Part shown: piece after piece, positions 52,434 through 61,701 of the stretch
How the letters are laid out: each line of letters begins with the position of its first letter
Position numbering within the stretch: the stretch's first letter is position 1
NCBI GenBank assembly: GCA_965200435.1
Contig: OZ241337.1
Coordinates: 620,001-684,000, forward strand
Source of the DNA: Bin75 sp965200435
Lineage (GTDB): Bacteria; Nitrospirota; Nitrospiria; Nitrospirales; UBA8639
Length of the DNA stretch: 64,000 nt
Direction: 5' to 3'
Made by a program: the position numbers and the translations under genes
Notes under the pieces: model-generated
Databases searched by the model: none
Seen by the model: only the letters and a program-made list of their open reading frames with translations
What the model was told of the DNA's origin: nothing

Positions 52434-53129
52434 TCATCGTCGCGTTCCAAACAGCGCGGTGCCGACGCGAACCAATGTCGCCCCTTCCTCTACCGCGACT
52501 TCAAAATCATTGGACATACCCATCGAGAGCTCGCGCATGTGGACGCGCTGCAACGGCATCCTGTTGAGCCGGTCAGCCACGTGTCTGAGACGTCGAAAAT
52601 GCGGGCGCATCATTTCGGGGTCCGGATGCCATGGAGGAAGCGTCATTAACCCTTGCACGGAGACGGCCGGGAAAGAATCGATTTGTGAGACGGCTGCCGG
52701 CAACGCATCAGGAGGAAACCCGCCCTTGGACTCTTCCCCTCCGACGTTGACTTCGAGCAGGATCGCTTGAGACAGACGTTGTTCCTGAGCCCGGCGTTGA
52801 ATCTCATCGGCCTGTTCCACGGATTCAACGGAATGAATGAGGCCGAAGCGTCCTATCAACCACTTGAGTTTTCGTCGCTGGAGCCGGCCGATAAAGTGCC
52901 ACTCCACGCCCTCGCGGGGTCCCACTTCCTGCATCTTGGCGTGTGCTTCCTGCCACCGGTTTTCTCCGCAGATCGTCAAGCCCGCCCTGATGGCTTCGAG
53001 GACCCGGGACGCTTCGACGTACTTGGTCGCCGCGACCAATCGCACGCGTTGCGGATCCCGTCCCACACGTTCGGCAGCACGACGGATTCGATCACGGATC
53101 GCGAAAATCTTCGTCGATAGATCATTCAA
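52434..53129 (-). CDS. yggS: PLP homeostasis protein YggS/PipY
   Basis: 231 residues. Alanine-racemase-like barrel with the PLP lysine at about 36 in VRLVAATKYV; ICGENRWQEAHAK, WHFIGRLQRRKLKWL and LSMGMSNDFEVAVEEGATLVRVGTALFG are diagnostic. Binds PLP and buffers its level; no enzymatic activity is established. Position after ftsZ and pgeF is widespread. The ATG stands 42 nt after the pgeF stop. Confidence 0.95.
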   Translation of the reverse strand: MNDLSTKIFAIRDRIRRAAERVGRDPQRVRLVAATKYVEASRVLEAIRAGLTICGENRWQEAHAKMQEVGPREGVEWHFIGRLQRRKLKWLIGRFGLIHSVESVEQADEIQRRAQEQRLSQAILLEVNVGGEESKGGFPPDALPAAVSQIDSFPAVSVQGLMTLPPWHPDPEMMRPHFRRLRHVADRLNRMPLQRVHMRELSMGMSNDFEVAVEEGATLVRVGTALFGTRR

Positions 53130-53171
53130 CGGGACATCCCTGAAAGTCGGATTTCCGAAACCGTGTCTGGT

Positions 53172-53942
53172 TCAGAGAGCCTCCGGCAACATAATTCCGC
53201 TGACCATATTCCCATGCACCTTCCCTTCCCGGCGATAGGAGAAAAACAAATCCGGGCGACAGATGGTGCAGAGGTTCAAGGTATGGATATGATCCTCGTC
53301 GATACCGAGAGACAGCGCTTGCCACCGGATGAGCTGTTTCAAATCCAGCCTACCGGTCCTGGGACCGGTTCGTTTGAGGATGGTCGAGGCATTGAGCATG
53401 CCCGGCGCCAACTGATCAATCACCGGTTGATCGACCTCATAACAACATGGTCCGGCTGACGGCCCTATCGCCACATGAAGTGAGGCAAGAACAGCGTCGA
53501 ACCGTTCCTGCATGTTCCGCACACTCTTTGCCACAATCCCATGCACTGCCCCACGCCAGCCCGCATGCACCGCCCCAATCACGCCGCGTGAAGAATCCAT
53601 AAGCAGCACGGGGACACAATCGGCGGTTTGGATGGTCAATAACGTGCCGGCCTGATTGGTGAACACGGCGTCATGCCCACCGAAAAATCTTTGGCCTGCT
53701 CTCAGAGGATGATCGAGGTTCAAGACGTCCGTTCCGTGGACCTGACGGATGGAGACGACCAACGGATAGTCAGGGCCTCCGGCTGTTATCATCCCCCGTT
53801 CTCCATTCATTCCTCCATAATGTGGCCCGTGCCGGGTCCCGAAGAAATGCAAGGGGCATTGACTAGTCTGCTCGAATGACCAACTCGTGAGAGGACTCAT
53901 CCTGTTTGTTGAATAGGCCACGCGTTCCGCGACAAGAACCAT
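53172..53942 (-). CDS. pgeF: Purine nucleoside phosphorylase / peptidoglycan editing factor PgeF
   Basis: 256 residues, multicopper-laccase-like YfiH fold. Metal residues lie in VSIRQVHGTDVL, TIQTADCVPVLL and GAVHAGWRGAVHGI, and ALGPSAGPCCYEV-type motif is present as IGPSAGPCCYEV. Members remove wrongly incorporated residues from UDP-MurNAc peptides and show adenosine/inosine phosphorylase activity. Placement directly after ftsZ fits the wall-quality role. Confidence 0.92.
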   Translation of the reverse strand: MVLVAERVAYSTNRMSPLTSWSFEQTSQCPLHFFGTRHGPHYGGMNGERGMITAGGPDYPLVVSIRQVHGTDVLNLDHPLRAGQRFFGGHDAVFTNQAGTLLTIQTADCVPVLLMDSSRGVIGAVHAGWRGAVHGIVAKSVRNMQERFDAVLASLHVAIGPSAGPCCYEVDQPVIDQLAPGMLNASTILKRTGPRTGRLDLKQLIRWQALSLGIDEDHIHTLNLCTICRPDLFFSYRREGKVHGNMVSGIMLPEAL

Positions 53943-53969
53943 TTTCCTGCCCTCCTTTGTATGAGCCCA

Positions 53970-55181
53970 TCAATTGCCTCTTCTGCGCAAAAAAGTGGGG
54001 ACTTCCCAATCCGCGTCCACTAACATTTTCCTTTGTTCGTCTCGAGTATCCAATCCCTCGCGTCGTATAAACGCGGGGCGGTCCAGGTCGTTGTCCGAGC
54101 CATCCCCTGAAGCCGTCCGGGCCATACTCAAGACCGGCTGAAGGGCCGGAGACAGAGGAAGATGAAGATGTTCTTGTCTTGCCAGATTTATGGCTGACTG
54201 TGGTTGGGCCCTCGTGGAATTCTGTGATTGTTCAAACCCGGTTGCGATCACCGTGATAATGACCTCGTCTTCCAAGCCCGGATCGATCACATGCCCGACA
54301 ATAATATTGGCTTGGGGGTCAGCGGCTTCTTTCGTAATGGTTGACGCTTCATCGACTTCATGCAGGGACAGATTCATGCTGCCGGTGATGTTCAACAACA
54401 ACCCTTGGGCTCCCTCGATCCCGCTCTCTTCCAACAACGGACTGGTAATCGCTTGCTGGGCTGCCTCGATGGCACGATTCGACCCTTTGGCCACACCCAT
54501 CCCCATGACCGCTCTCCCCCTGTAAGACATGACCGTTTGTACGTCGGCAAAATCCACGTTGACCAAGCCGGGAGTCGTGATGACGTCGGTAATGCCTTTA
54601 ATGGCTTGGCGCAGGACGTCATCCGCCACTTTGAATGCCTCCAACACCGGCGTCCTCTTGTCCACCAGGGCCAACAGTTTCTGGTTGGGGATCACGAGCA
54701 AGGAATCCACGTGTCGCCGGAGTTCCTGCAAGCCCTCTTCAGCGTAACCCAGCCGACGCTGACCTTCATGCTGAAAGGGTTTCGTCACCACGCCCACGGT
54801 CAGAATACCCAGTTCCCTGGAAATTCTCGCCGCGACGGGTGCCCCACCCGTTCCAGTCCCACCGCCCATACCCGCTGTGACGAACACCATATTCGCGTCT
54901 TCCAACGCCGCACGGATTTCGCTTTCGCTTTCTAGAGCGGATTCCTTGCCGACTTCGGGATTCGCACCGGCCCCGAGACCTTGTGTTCGCTCTGGACCCA
55001 ACTGAATCCTGTATTGGGTGGAAGATCGACTCAATGATTGAAGATCGGTATTCCCCACCACAAACTCCACTCGCGTCAGACCTGCGGCAATCATGGTATT
55101 GACCGCATTGCACCCTGCTCCGCCAATCCCGATGACCTTGATTCGAATCGGCGCAATTTCTTCTTCGTGAAAGGTAAACAT
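53970..55181 (-). CDS. ftsZ: Cell division protein FtsZ
   Basis: Tubulin-like GTPase forming the Z-ring. 403 residues. VIGIGGAGCNAVNTMI, tubulin signature GGGTGTGGAPV near 112-122, and T7 loop NVDFADVQTVM near 210 are intact. A linker of about 70 residues leads to the C-terminal peptide DWEVPTFLRRRGN, which would bind FtsA. AAGGAGG precedes the ATG. Downstream of ftsA by about 108 nt. Confidence 0.97.
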   Translation of the reverse strand: MFTFHEEEIAPIRIKVIGIGGAGCNAVNTMIAAGLTRVEFVVGNTDLQSLSRSSTQYRIQLGPERTQGLGAGANPEVGKESALESESEIRAALEDANMVFVTAGMGGGTGTGGAPVAARISRELGILTVGVVTKPFQHEGQRRLGYAEEGLQELRRHVDSLLVIPNQKLLALVDKRTPVLEAFKVADDVLRQAIKGITDVITTPGLVNVDFADVQTVMSYRGRAVMGMGVAKGSNRAIEAAQQAITSPLLEESGIEGAQGLLLNITGSMNLSLHEVDEASTITKEAADPQANIIVGHVIDPGLEDEVIITVIATGFEQSQNSTRAQPQSAINLARQEHLHLPLSPALQPVLSMARTASGDGSDNDLDRPAFIRREGLDTRDEQRKMLVDADWEVPTFLRRRGN

Positions 55182-55289
55182 GGAACGCCTCCTTGTTATG
55201 AAACCGCAAATCCACGACTGGAGGGCTTAACGTTCGTTATCCCCCAGTAAACGTGATGACTGAAAATATTCATTTGACGCACAAATTCC

Positions 55290-56531
55290 TCAGAAAAGGT
55301 TTAAGACCCAACTCTTCATACGACCCCAAACACCTCCTAATCCATTCCCGGTTTTCCCGCCCCCCCCGGCGAACTCGAATTCATGGTCCGTGTGATGCGC
55401 GTGTAAAATAAGCCCAACCCCCGTGGAAAACATGGGATTACTCACAATATCCCGCAAGCCACCTACGCCGGACGGGACACCGCGTCTTCCCGGCAAATAC
55501 AGCACGAGTTCGGCCGCATCCGGCATCCCTTCCAACATCGACGTGCCTCCGGTGATCACCACTCCCGCGGCAAGTTTGCCCTCATAGCCTGATCGATAAA
55601 TTTCTCGAAGAACCAATTCAAAGATTTCTTCCACCCGCGGTTGGATAATTTCGGCAATTTTTCGTCTGCTCATGGGATGCGGGGGACGACCACCGACACT
55701 CGGGACCTCCACGACCTCCGTATCTTTCACCATGTTGGCGAGAGCCGTGCCGTAACGCACCTTGATTTTTTCCGCGTCGGCGAGCGAGGTACGCAACCCG
55801 ATCTGGAGGTCGGTCGTAATATGCTGTCCGCCTACCGGCAAGACCGCCGAGTGGCAAATTGTCCCTTCGGAGAAAATGGCCAAATCGGACGTCCCTCCCC
55901 CGAGATCGACCATGGCAATCCCCAATTCTTTTTCTTCGTCCGTGAGAACGGCTTCACTCGATGCCAGCGGCTGCAAGACAATGTCGACCACGTCAAGGCC
56001 GGCGCGATTCGCGCATTTCAGGAGATTCCTGGCCGACGTCATCGCACCGGTGACGATATGCACGTCGACCTCCAACCTCGTGCCGGAAATGCCAACTGGC
56101 TCTTGAATGCCTTCCTGGTTATCCACGATAAACTCTCGAGGCAATACGTGCAGCACCTGTCGGTCCGACGGCACCACAGCCGCTGCCTTGGCCGTCTCAA
56201 TGGCTCGACACACGTCGGATCGAGAGACCTCATTCCGCTTGAGCGCCACCACTCCCTTTGCCGTCTGACTGGCAATATGACTGCCGGCGATACCAATGTA
56301 GACCGAGTTGATTTGAACGGCCGCCATCAACTCGGCTTCTTCCACCGCTTTTTTAATCGACTCCACGGTGCTGTCAATATTCACGACGACGCCTTTTCGA
56401 AGTCCCCGGGATGGACTCGAGCCCACACCAATGATGTTGATTCCCTCACTAGGCGTCACCTGGGCCACGACGGCGCACATTTTGGTAGTTCCAATATCCA
56501 GCCCGACAACGATATGTTCTTTTTTGGCCAT
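55290..56531 (-). CDS. ftsA: Cell division protein FtsA
   Basis: Actin-like tether of FtsZ to the membrane. 413 residues. VGLDIGTTKMCAVVAQV phosphate-1, MVDLGGGTSDLAIF phosphate-2 and VVITGGTSMLEGM adenosine motifs are present; the SHS2 (1C) domain lies between. The C-terminus ends with WGRMKSWVLNLF, a typical amphipathic membrane-targeting helix. A glycine-rich linker precedes it. Confidence 0.96.
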   Translation of the reverse strand: MAKKEHIVVGLDIGTTKMCAVVAQVTPSEGINIIGVGSSPSRGLRKGVVVNIDSTVESIKKAVEEAELMAAVQINSVYIGIAGSHIASQTAKGVVALKRNEVSRSDVCRAIETAKAAAVVPSDRQVLHVLPREFIVDNQEGIQEPVGISGTRLEVDVHIVTGAMTSARNLLKCANRAGLDVVDIVLQPLASSEAVLTDEEKELGIAMVDLGGGTSDLAIFSEGTICHSAVLPVGGQHITTDLQIGLRTSLADAEKIKVRYGTALANMVKDTEVVEVPSVGGRPPHPMSRRKIAEIIQPRVEEIFELVLREIYRSGYEGKLAAGVVITGGTSMLEGMPDAAELVLYLPGRRGVPSGVGGLRDIVSNPMFSTGVGLILHAHHTDHEFEFAGGGGKTGNGLGGVWGRMKSWVLNLF

Positions 56532-56540
56532 GAGACTTGC

Positions 56541-57305
56541 TCACCCTTTCTTTCGAACGACCATCTTGCCGGCAAACCGTAAATCAATCTCATGCGGTTC
56601 CTGTCGGAAACGCTCGCGAAGAGACGGCTCCACATCGAGATAAAGCTGCCAAATGCCTTGGAATTCGTTCTTCGCCCAAAAAACCAGTGCTTCGGTTTTC
56701 CCGACCATGAACCGTGCATCACTCAAATTGACGGTCACGGCTTGGCCAACGTGACGCTGCAAGTGTTCGGCGAAGCTGAGCCCTCTCCGGACCCGATCCT
56801 GGAGCCCCCGATCTCCTCCCAGAAGCTTCACTGCTGAAAGCCCCTCCAGTTCAGGCAACGTTCCCGCCGGAACGTCTGGCGCCAGGGACAACACCACGCC
56901 ATCTTTGTCCAAAAACAACCTTCCTCCCGCGTGTTGAAACAACGCGACTGGCTTTCGCTCTTCCACGATCACCGTCAGGGTGTGAGGAAGAACTCGCCCC
57001 ACCGAAGCGGACGCCACCCAAGGATGAGCCTCCACTTTCCGTTCCAGGTTTAAAAGATCCACCGAAAGCAACGAACGGTCCTGGGGTAAATTCAACAGCG
57101 ACAGCACGGCTCGACGATCGAGTCGATCGGTACCGGAAATGGAGACACGCTGAATGGCCAGCAAACCGGCCACGGCTGATGGAATCCACTGATAGCCCAT
57201 CACGCAGAAGGTCGCCAGGACGACGAGCAGCCCTCCTTGCGCTATCAGGGTCCACCACCTTCGTGACTTCGGCGCCTGCCGAAGGAATCGGTTCCCGCGT
57301 TTCAT
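56541..57305 (-). CDS. ftsQ: Cell division protein FtsQ
   Basis: Bitopic scaffold of the divisome. 254 residues: short basic cytoplasmic N-terminus, one membrane helix (LIAQGGLLVVLATFCVMGYQW at about 22-42), then the periplasmic POTRA domain (IQRVSISGTDRLDRRAVLSLL) and the FtsQ beta domain (VASASVGRVLPHTLTVIVEERKP). The ATG overlaps the ddl stop by 4 nt; a longer open frame upstream overlaps ddl and is not real. Confidence 0.92.
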   Translation of the reverse strand: MKRGNRFLRQAPKSRRWWTLIAQGGLLVVLATFCVMGYQWIPSAVAGLLAIQRVSISGTDRLDRRAVLSLLNLPQDRSLLSVDLLNLERKVEAHPWVASASVGRVLPHTLTVIVEERKPVALFQHAGGRLFLDKDGVVLSLAPDVPAGTLPELEGLSAVKLLGGDRGLQDRVRRGLSFAEHLQRHVGQAVTVNLSDARFMVGKTEALVFWAKNEFQGIWQLYLDVEPSLRERFRQEPHEIDLRFAGKMVVRKKG

Positions 57306-58255
57306 CCCCGTCTTTTTCTCGTCCTCGTGGTCGTCCAACTCGATTGCCTGGCTAGCCCGGACTCTAAAATACGTTCCGTCAGAGAATCGTAATCGATACC
57401 GGCCTGGGCCGCCGACAGGGGCAACAAGCTTCTCCGTGTCATCCCGGGAATTGTGTTGATTTCCAAAAAAACAGGCCTGCCGTACCGGTTGAGCCGGAAA
57501 TCGATTCTGGCTGCGCCGGCACATCCCAGCACCTGATAGGCCCGAAGCGCCAATGCTTTCACCCGTTGCTCCTGGATCTTGGTGACAGGGGCCGGGCAGA
57601 GGTAACGGGTCTCGGGCTTCTCATATTTGGCTGCATAATCATAGAACGCACCGGGCGCGACAATTTCAATCGGAGGCAAAGCTTCGCCGTCCAACACGGA
57701 CACGGTCAGTTCGCGGCCATCGATAAACGGTTCCACGAGCACTTCATGATCGCGTTCAAATGCCTTCTTCAGCGCGTGTCTCCACTGCGAAGGCTTTCGC
57801 ACGACCGACACTCCCACCGTGGAGCCCTGATTGGCAGGTTTGACGACCAAGGGCCATGGCAGTTGAGTCGGGATCGCCTGATTACCGGCCCACTGCATGA
57901 CCACACCGGGCGCGACGGGAACGCCATGCATCCGCACGAAGGCCTTGGTCACCGGTTTATTCATGCCCATCGCGCTGGCTTGAACTCCTGAGCCGGTATA
58001 CGGAATGCCCATGACTTCCAAGAGACCCTGCACCGTTCCATCTTCTCCACCACAACCGTGCAGGGCGAGAAAAGCCAGTTGCACGTTGCGCGCCCGTAGC
58101 TGGCGCGGCAAGGAGACATCCACGTTGATACGAGTGGCGGCATACCCTTTCCGAAGCAACGCGGCATACACCGCCTGTCCGGTCTTTAAGGAAATCTCCC
58201 GCTCCGCTGACCGGCCTCCCATGAGGACTCCTATCCGGGCTGAGGTTAATGGCAT
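57302..58255 (-). CDS. ddl: D-alanine-D-alanine ligase
   Basis: Makes the D-Ala-D-Ala end of the peptidoglycan stem. 317 residues. IGVLMGGRSAEREISLKTG, HGCGGEDGTVQGLLE, the ATP-grasp VVKPANQGSTVGVSVV and metal site RIDFRLN ... VFLEINTIPGMT are intact. I chose the ATG giving MPLTSARIGVLMGG; sixteen extra upstream residues would overlap murB. Between murB and ftsQ. Confidence 0.95.
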   Translation of the reverse strand: MPLTSARIGVLMGGRSAEREISLKTGQAVYAALLRKGYAATRINVDVSLPRQLRARNVQLAFLALHGCGGEDGTVQGLLEVMGIPYTGSGVQASAMGMNKPVTKAFVRMHGVPVAPGVVMQWAGNQAIPTQLPWPLVVKPANQGSTVGVSVVRKPSQWRHALKKAFERDHEVLVEPFIDGRELTVSVLDGEALPPIEIVAPGAFYDYAAKYEKPETRYLCPAPVTKIQEQRVKALALRAYQVLGCAGAARIDFRLNRYGRPVFLEINTIPGMTRRSLLPLSAAQAGIDYDSLTERILESGLARQSSWTTTRTRKRRG

Positions 58256-58278
58256 AGTCTCTTCAGCACGTCCGCGGA

Positions 58279-59226
58279 CTAACTCTCGCCCACCACTTTC
58301 CATTCCAACTCCAACTGAATACCCGTCCGGCGCAAGATGGCGTGCCGGATCGTTTCGATGAGCTCCAGCACGTCGGCGGAGCGCGCGTGTCCGAGATTGA
58401 CGATAAAATTGGCATGTCTGGTCGACACTTGCGCATCGCCCACCCGGTATCCCCTCAGCCCGGCTTCTTCAATAAGCCGGCCGGCTGTGGTCCCCGGGGG
58501 ATTTTTAAAAACCGACCCGGCATTGGGCTGAGAGAGGGGTTGCGACCGTTTTCGATACTGCAGATAAGACTTGGTCCGTGATTCAATCGTTTCTCTGGGG
58601 GCCGGGGTGAGACGAAGCCACGCCCCCACCACGATGCCGTCAGGCAGGCTGACGGAACGATACGTGAAAGAGAGGTCCTCCGCCGGATAGGCTTTTAACC
58701 GGCCCTCGGGATCGACCATTTGAACGGCGTCCAAACAGTGTTGCATTTCTCCCAGTTTGGTCCCGGCGTTCATCACAACCGCACCGCCGACGGTCCCGGG
58801 GATGCCGGCCGCCCATTCGAGACCCGACAACGCATGATGCACGGCAAACCCCAGCAGCGTCGGCATCCGCACGCCAGCTTCGGCGAACACGAGCCAGTCA
58901 TCTTCTTTTTCAATGGCTGCCAGTTTGGACAAACTCAAGACCATGCCTCGAATACCGCCGTCCTGCACCAACAGGTTCGTGCCGCCCAATACCATGATGG
59001 GAATCTGAGCCGCACACGCGTGACGAACGATCCGGCACACGTCATGGACATCTTCCGGATTGACGAACGCGTCGGCCGGCCCCCCAATGCGTAGCGAGGT
59101 CAACTCTGCCAACGGCGCGTCAAATACGACCTCTCCGCGAATCCCCAACAAGGCCGTTTCCAAATCACGATGGTTCGACACGGTCAGCACGTCTCCCGTC
59201 CCTGGCAGTCCACTCCATAAGCTCAC
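58279..59226 (-). CDS. murB: UDP-N-acetylenolpyruvoylglucosamine reductase MurB
   Basis: FAD enzyme forming UDP-MurNAc. 315 residues. LTSLRIGGPADAFVNPE, LGGTNLLVQDGGIRGMVL, GLEWAAGIPGTVGGAVVMNAG and the catalytic Ser in NAGSVFKNPPG are canonical. I chose a GTG that overlaps the murC stop (GTGA) with GGAG 6 nt upstream; the frame extends 41 codons further into murC without similarity. Confidence 0.93.
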   Translation of the reverse strand: MSLWSGLPGTGDVLTVSNHRDLETALLGIRGEVVFDAPLAELTSLRIGGPADAFVNPEDVHDVCRIVRHACAAQIPIMVLGGTNLLVQDGGIRGMVLSLSKLAAIEKEDDWLVFAEAGVRMPTLLGFAVHHALSGLEWAAGIPGTVGGAVVMNAGTKLGEMQHCLDAVQMVDPEGRLKAYPAEDLSFTYRSVSLPDGIVVGAWLRLTPAPRETIESRTKSYLQYRKRSQPLSQPNAGSVFKNPPGTTAGRLIEEAGLRGYRVGDAQVSTRHANFIVNLGHARSADVLELIETIRHAILRRTGIQLELEWKVVGES

Positions 59227-60599
59227 AACGACTCCAACAAATCCACGCCCACCTTCCAAATGTCCCCCGCACCCAGCGTGAGCACCGTATCGCCGGATTG
59301 AAGTTCCGAAACCAGTCGACCGACCAACGCGTCTTGTTTCTCGGCCCAATGAACCGCCGGGTGCCCTATAGCCCGAATGCGTTCGGCCAGGATTCCCCCG
59401 GACACGCCTTCGACTGGCTCTTCGCCTGCTGCATAAATTGGCGTCACGTAGAGGACATCCGCTTGCTCGAAGGCTTTCGCAAATTCATCCAATAGATCGT
59501 GTGTTCGACTGTACCGGTGGGGCTGAAAGATCACCACCAATCGCCCGGACCATACGGCCTTGGCCGCCGCCAGGGTCACCCCGATTTCCGTCGGGTGATG
59601 GCCGTAATCGTCCACCACGACCATTCCCTTTTTTTCTCCACGGATATGAAATCGCCGTTCAACGCCGGAGAATGATGCAATGCCGGCACGAATCAAATCC
59701 AGCGGAACATCCAGTTCCAAACCGACCCCGATCGCGGCCAACGCATTGGATACGTTGTGGCCTCCCGGAATATTGAGTCGAAAAGGGCCTAATTTCTGTT
59801 CGCGAAATTGCACACGAAAATTCGTGGTTCGTCCCTTGATTTCTACGTCCGTGGCACACAAATCCGGCATGGAAGAGCCGGAGATTTCCCGGCCATAGGT
59901 CACGTATCGCTTTTGGACCCGAGGCAACATCGCGCGTAGATGCACGTCATCTGCGCACAGGATAGCCACCCCATAAAAAGGAACTTTATTGACGAATTCC
60001 AGAAAGACCGCTGTCAGCCGGTCCATGGATCCATAGTGGTCGATATGCTCTCGATCGATATTCGTCACCACCGCGATCGCAGGGGACAGTCGAAGAAACG
60101 ACCCGTCACTTTCGTCGGCCTCGGTAATGAGCAAGTCACTTCGCCCCAACCTGGCATGGGTGCCCATGGCATTCACCTTCCCCCCAACCACAAATGTCGG
60201 ATCAAGGCCGGCGTATGCCAACACCGACGCGACAATCGAAGTCGTCGTGGTTTTTCCATGAGCACCGGCAATCGCCACGCCGAATTTGAGTCGCATGAGT
60301 TCCGCGAGCATTTCGGCCCGCGGGATCACCGGCACGACGCTCTGTTGCGCAGCGACCACTTCCGGATTCGAGGACTGAACGGCTGAAGAGATCACCACCA
60401 CTTGCGCCCCTGCCACGTGGGAAGCGTCATGCCCGATGGAAATTTTTCCCCCCAGGGTTTCCAAGCGACGTGTATTGTCGGACGGAGCCACGTCGGATCC
60501 TGTCACGTGATAACCCAGCGTCAACAACACCTCGGCGATGCCGCTCATCCCACTCCCACCGATCCCCACAAGATGAATATGCCGAATCTTTCTAAACAC
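59223..60599 (-). CDS. murC: UDP-N-acetylmuramate-L-alanine ligase MurC
   Basis: Adds L-Ala to UDP-MurNAc. 458 residues. IHLVGIGGSGMSGIAEVL at the N-terminus, ATP loop AGAHGKTTTTSIVA near 110-123, ITEADESDGSFLRLSP and VDDYGHHPTEI are diagnostic. Overlaps murG by 8 nt upstream and murB by 4 nt downstream. Confidence 0.97.
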   Translation of the reverse strand: MFRKIRHIHLVGIGGSGMSGIAEVLLTLGYHVTGSDVAPSDNTRRLETLGGKISIGHDASHVAGAQVVVISSAVQSSNPEVVAAQQSVVPVIPRAEMLAELMRLKFGVAIAGAHGKTTTTSIVASVLAYAGLDPTFVVGGKVNAMGTHARLGRSDLLITEADESDGSFLRLSPAIAVVTNIDREHIDHYGSMDRLTAVFLEFVNKVPFYGVAILCADDVHLRAMLPRVQKRYVTYGREISGSSMPDLCATDVEIKGRTTNFRVQFREQKLGPFRLNIPGGHNVSNALAAIGVGLELDVPLDLIRAGIASFSGVERRFHIRGEKKGMVVVDDYGHHPTEIGVTLAAAKAVWSGRLVVIFQPHRYSRTHDLLDEFAKAFEQADVLYVTPIYAAGEEPVEGVSGGILAERIRAIGHPAVHWAEKQDALVGRLVSELQSGDTVLTLGAGDIWKVGVDLLESL

Positions 60600-61701
60600 C
60601 GTCCGTCATCGCAGGTTCAGGAGGACTTTTCCCCAACAACCAGTAACACTCATGGACCATGGCCTCAGCCGAACCGGTCGTTCGCAAACGCAGGCTTTGT
60701 TCCGCCATGCGGCGAACGCGGTCCGGGTCACGAAGCAGCCCCTCGATCTCTTCGGCCAACTTGGCTCCGGTCAGCGCAGGCTGAAGCAGCATAATGCCGG
60801 CCCCCGCTCCTTCCACGACGCGGGCATTGGACTCCTGATGATTGTGCGTCGCCTGAGGAAATGGAATGAGAATGGAGGGCTTGGCACAGGCAGCGATTTC
60901 CGACAACGTCAGGGCTCCACATCGACAGATTACCAGATCGGTCCGGCGAAGCGTCCGGGGCATATCCTCGATAAACGCCACCACTTCCGCCTTCACGTTC
61001 ATCATGCGATAGGATCGGGACACCCGATCGAAGTCGTTCAATCCCGACTGATGAATCACCGTGATCCGGCTCCGAATCAAGGAAGAAGACTGAATGGCTT
61101 CGAGTACAATGGAGTTCATCGCTTGAGCCCCTTGACTGCCGCCACAAACCAACAAGGTGTCGATCCGGCCCGATCCAAGGCAAGGCGTCGTGGCAACAAA
61201 AGCCCTTCGCAACGGGGTTCCCACCACCGAAACCTTGCCGGCGTGAAAATACGGCATGGCGTGTTTGAACGAGAGGAAAATTCGATTAGCCAAGGGCCCC
61301 AGTACTCGGTTGGCTATTCCCGGGATCGCGTTCAGTTCCACGACGACTCGCGGGATTCCCAACAACAACGCCGCGATGACCACGGGCGGACTCGTATAAC
61401 CACCGGTGCCAACGACGAGATCCGCTTTGGCTGTGCGCAACAAGCGAAGACAACGCCAGACTGACCCGGGAATCAACAGAAGCGCTCTGATCGATGACCA
61501 TATCCCTCGACCCACCACCCCCTGCACCCGCAAAGGTTCCATCTGCCACTGCGTGCCGGCTAGCATCGTTTGCTCAAGGGCCCGTCCCGTCCCCACCAAC
61601 GTCACGGACGTGTCGGCTGCTTGACGACAAAACTCTTCAGCTAATGCGAGAGCCGGGTAAAAATGTCCTCCCGTGCCACCTGCTGCAATCACCACGTTCA
61701 T
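60592..61701 (-). CDS. murG: Lipid II-forming GlcNAc transferase MurG
   Basis: Transfers GlcNAc to lipid I on the inner face of the membrane. 369 residues, GT28/GT-B fold. IAAGGTGGHFYPALALAEEF is the first G loop; VVGTGGYTSPPVVIAALLLGIP and the UDP-GlcNAc site VCGGSQGAQAMN follow, then CRCGALTLSEIAACAKPSILIPFPQATHNHQ is the second-domain signature (residues about 255-285). Overlaps ftsW by 4 nt. Confidence 0.97.
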   Translation of the reverse strand: MNVVIAAGGTGGHFYPALALAEEFCRQAADTSVTLVGTGRALEQTMLAGTQWQMEPLRVQGVVGRGIWSSIRALLLIPGSVWRCLRLLRTAKADLVVGTGGYTSPPVVIAALLLGIPRVVVELNAIPGIANRVLGPLANRIFLSFKHAMPYFHAGKVSVVGTPLRRAFVATTPCLGSGRIDTLLVCGGSQGAQAMNSIVLEAIQSSSLIRSRITVIHQSGLNDFDRVSRSYRMMNVKAEVVAFIEDMPRTLRRTDLVICRCGALTLSEIAACAKPSILIPFPQATHNHQESNARVVEGAGAGIMLLQPALTGAKLAEEIEGLLRDPDRVRRMAEQSLRLRTTGSAEAMVHECYWLLGKSPPEPAMTDGV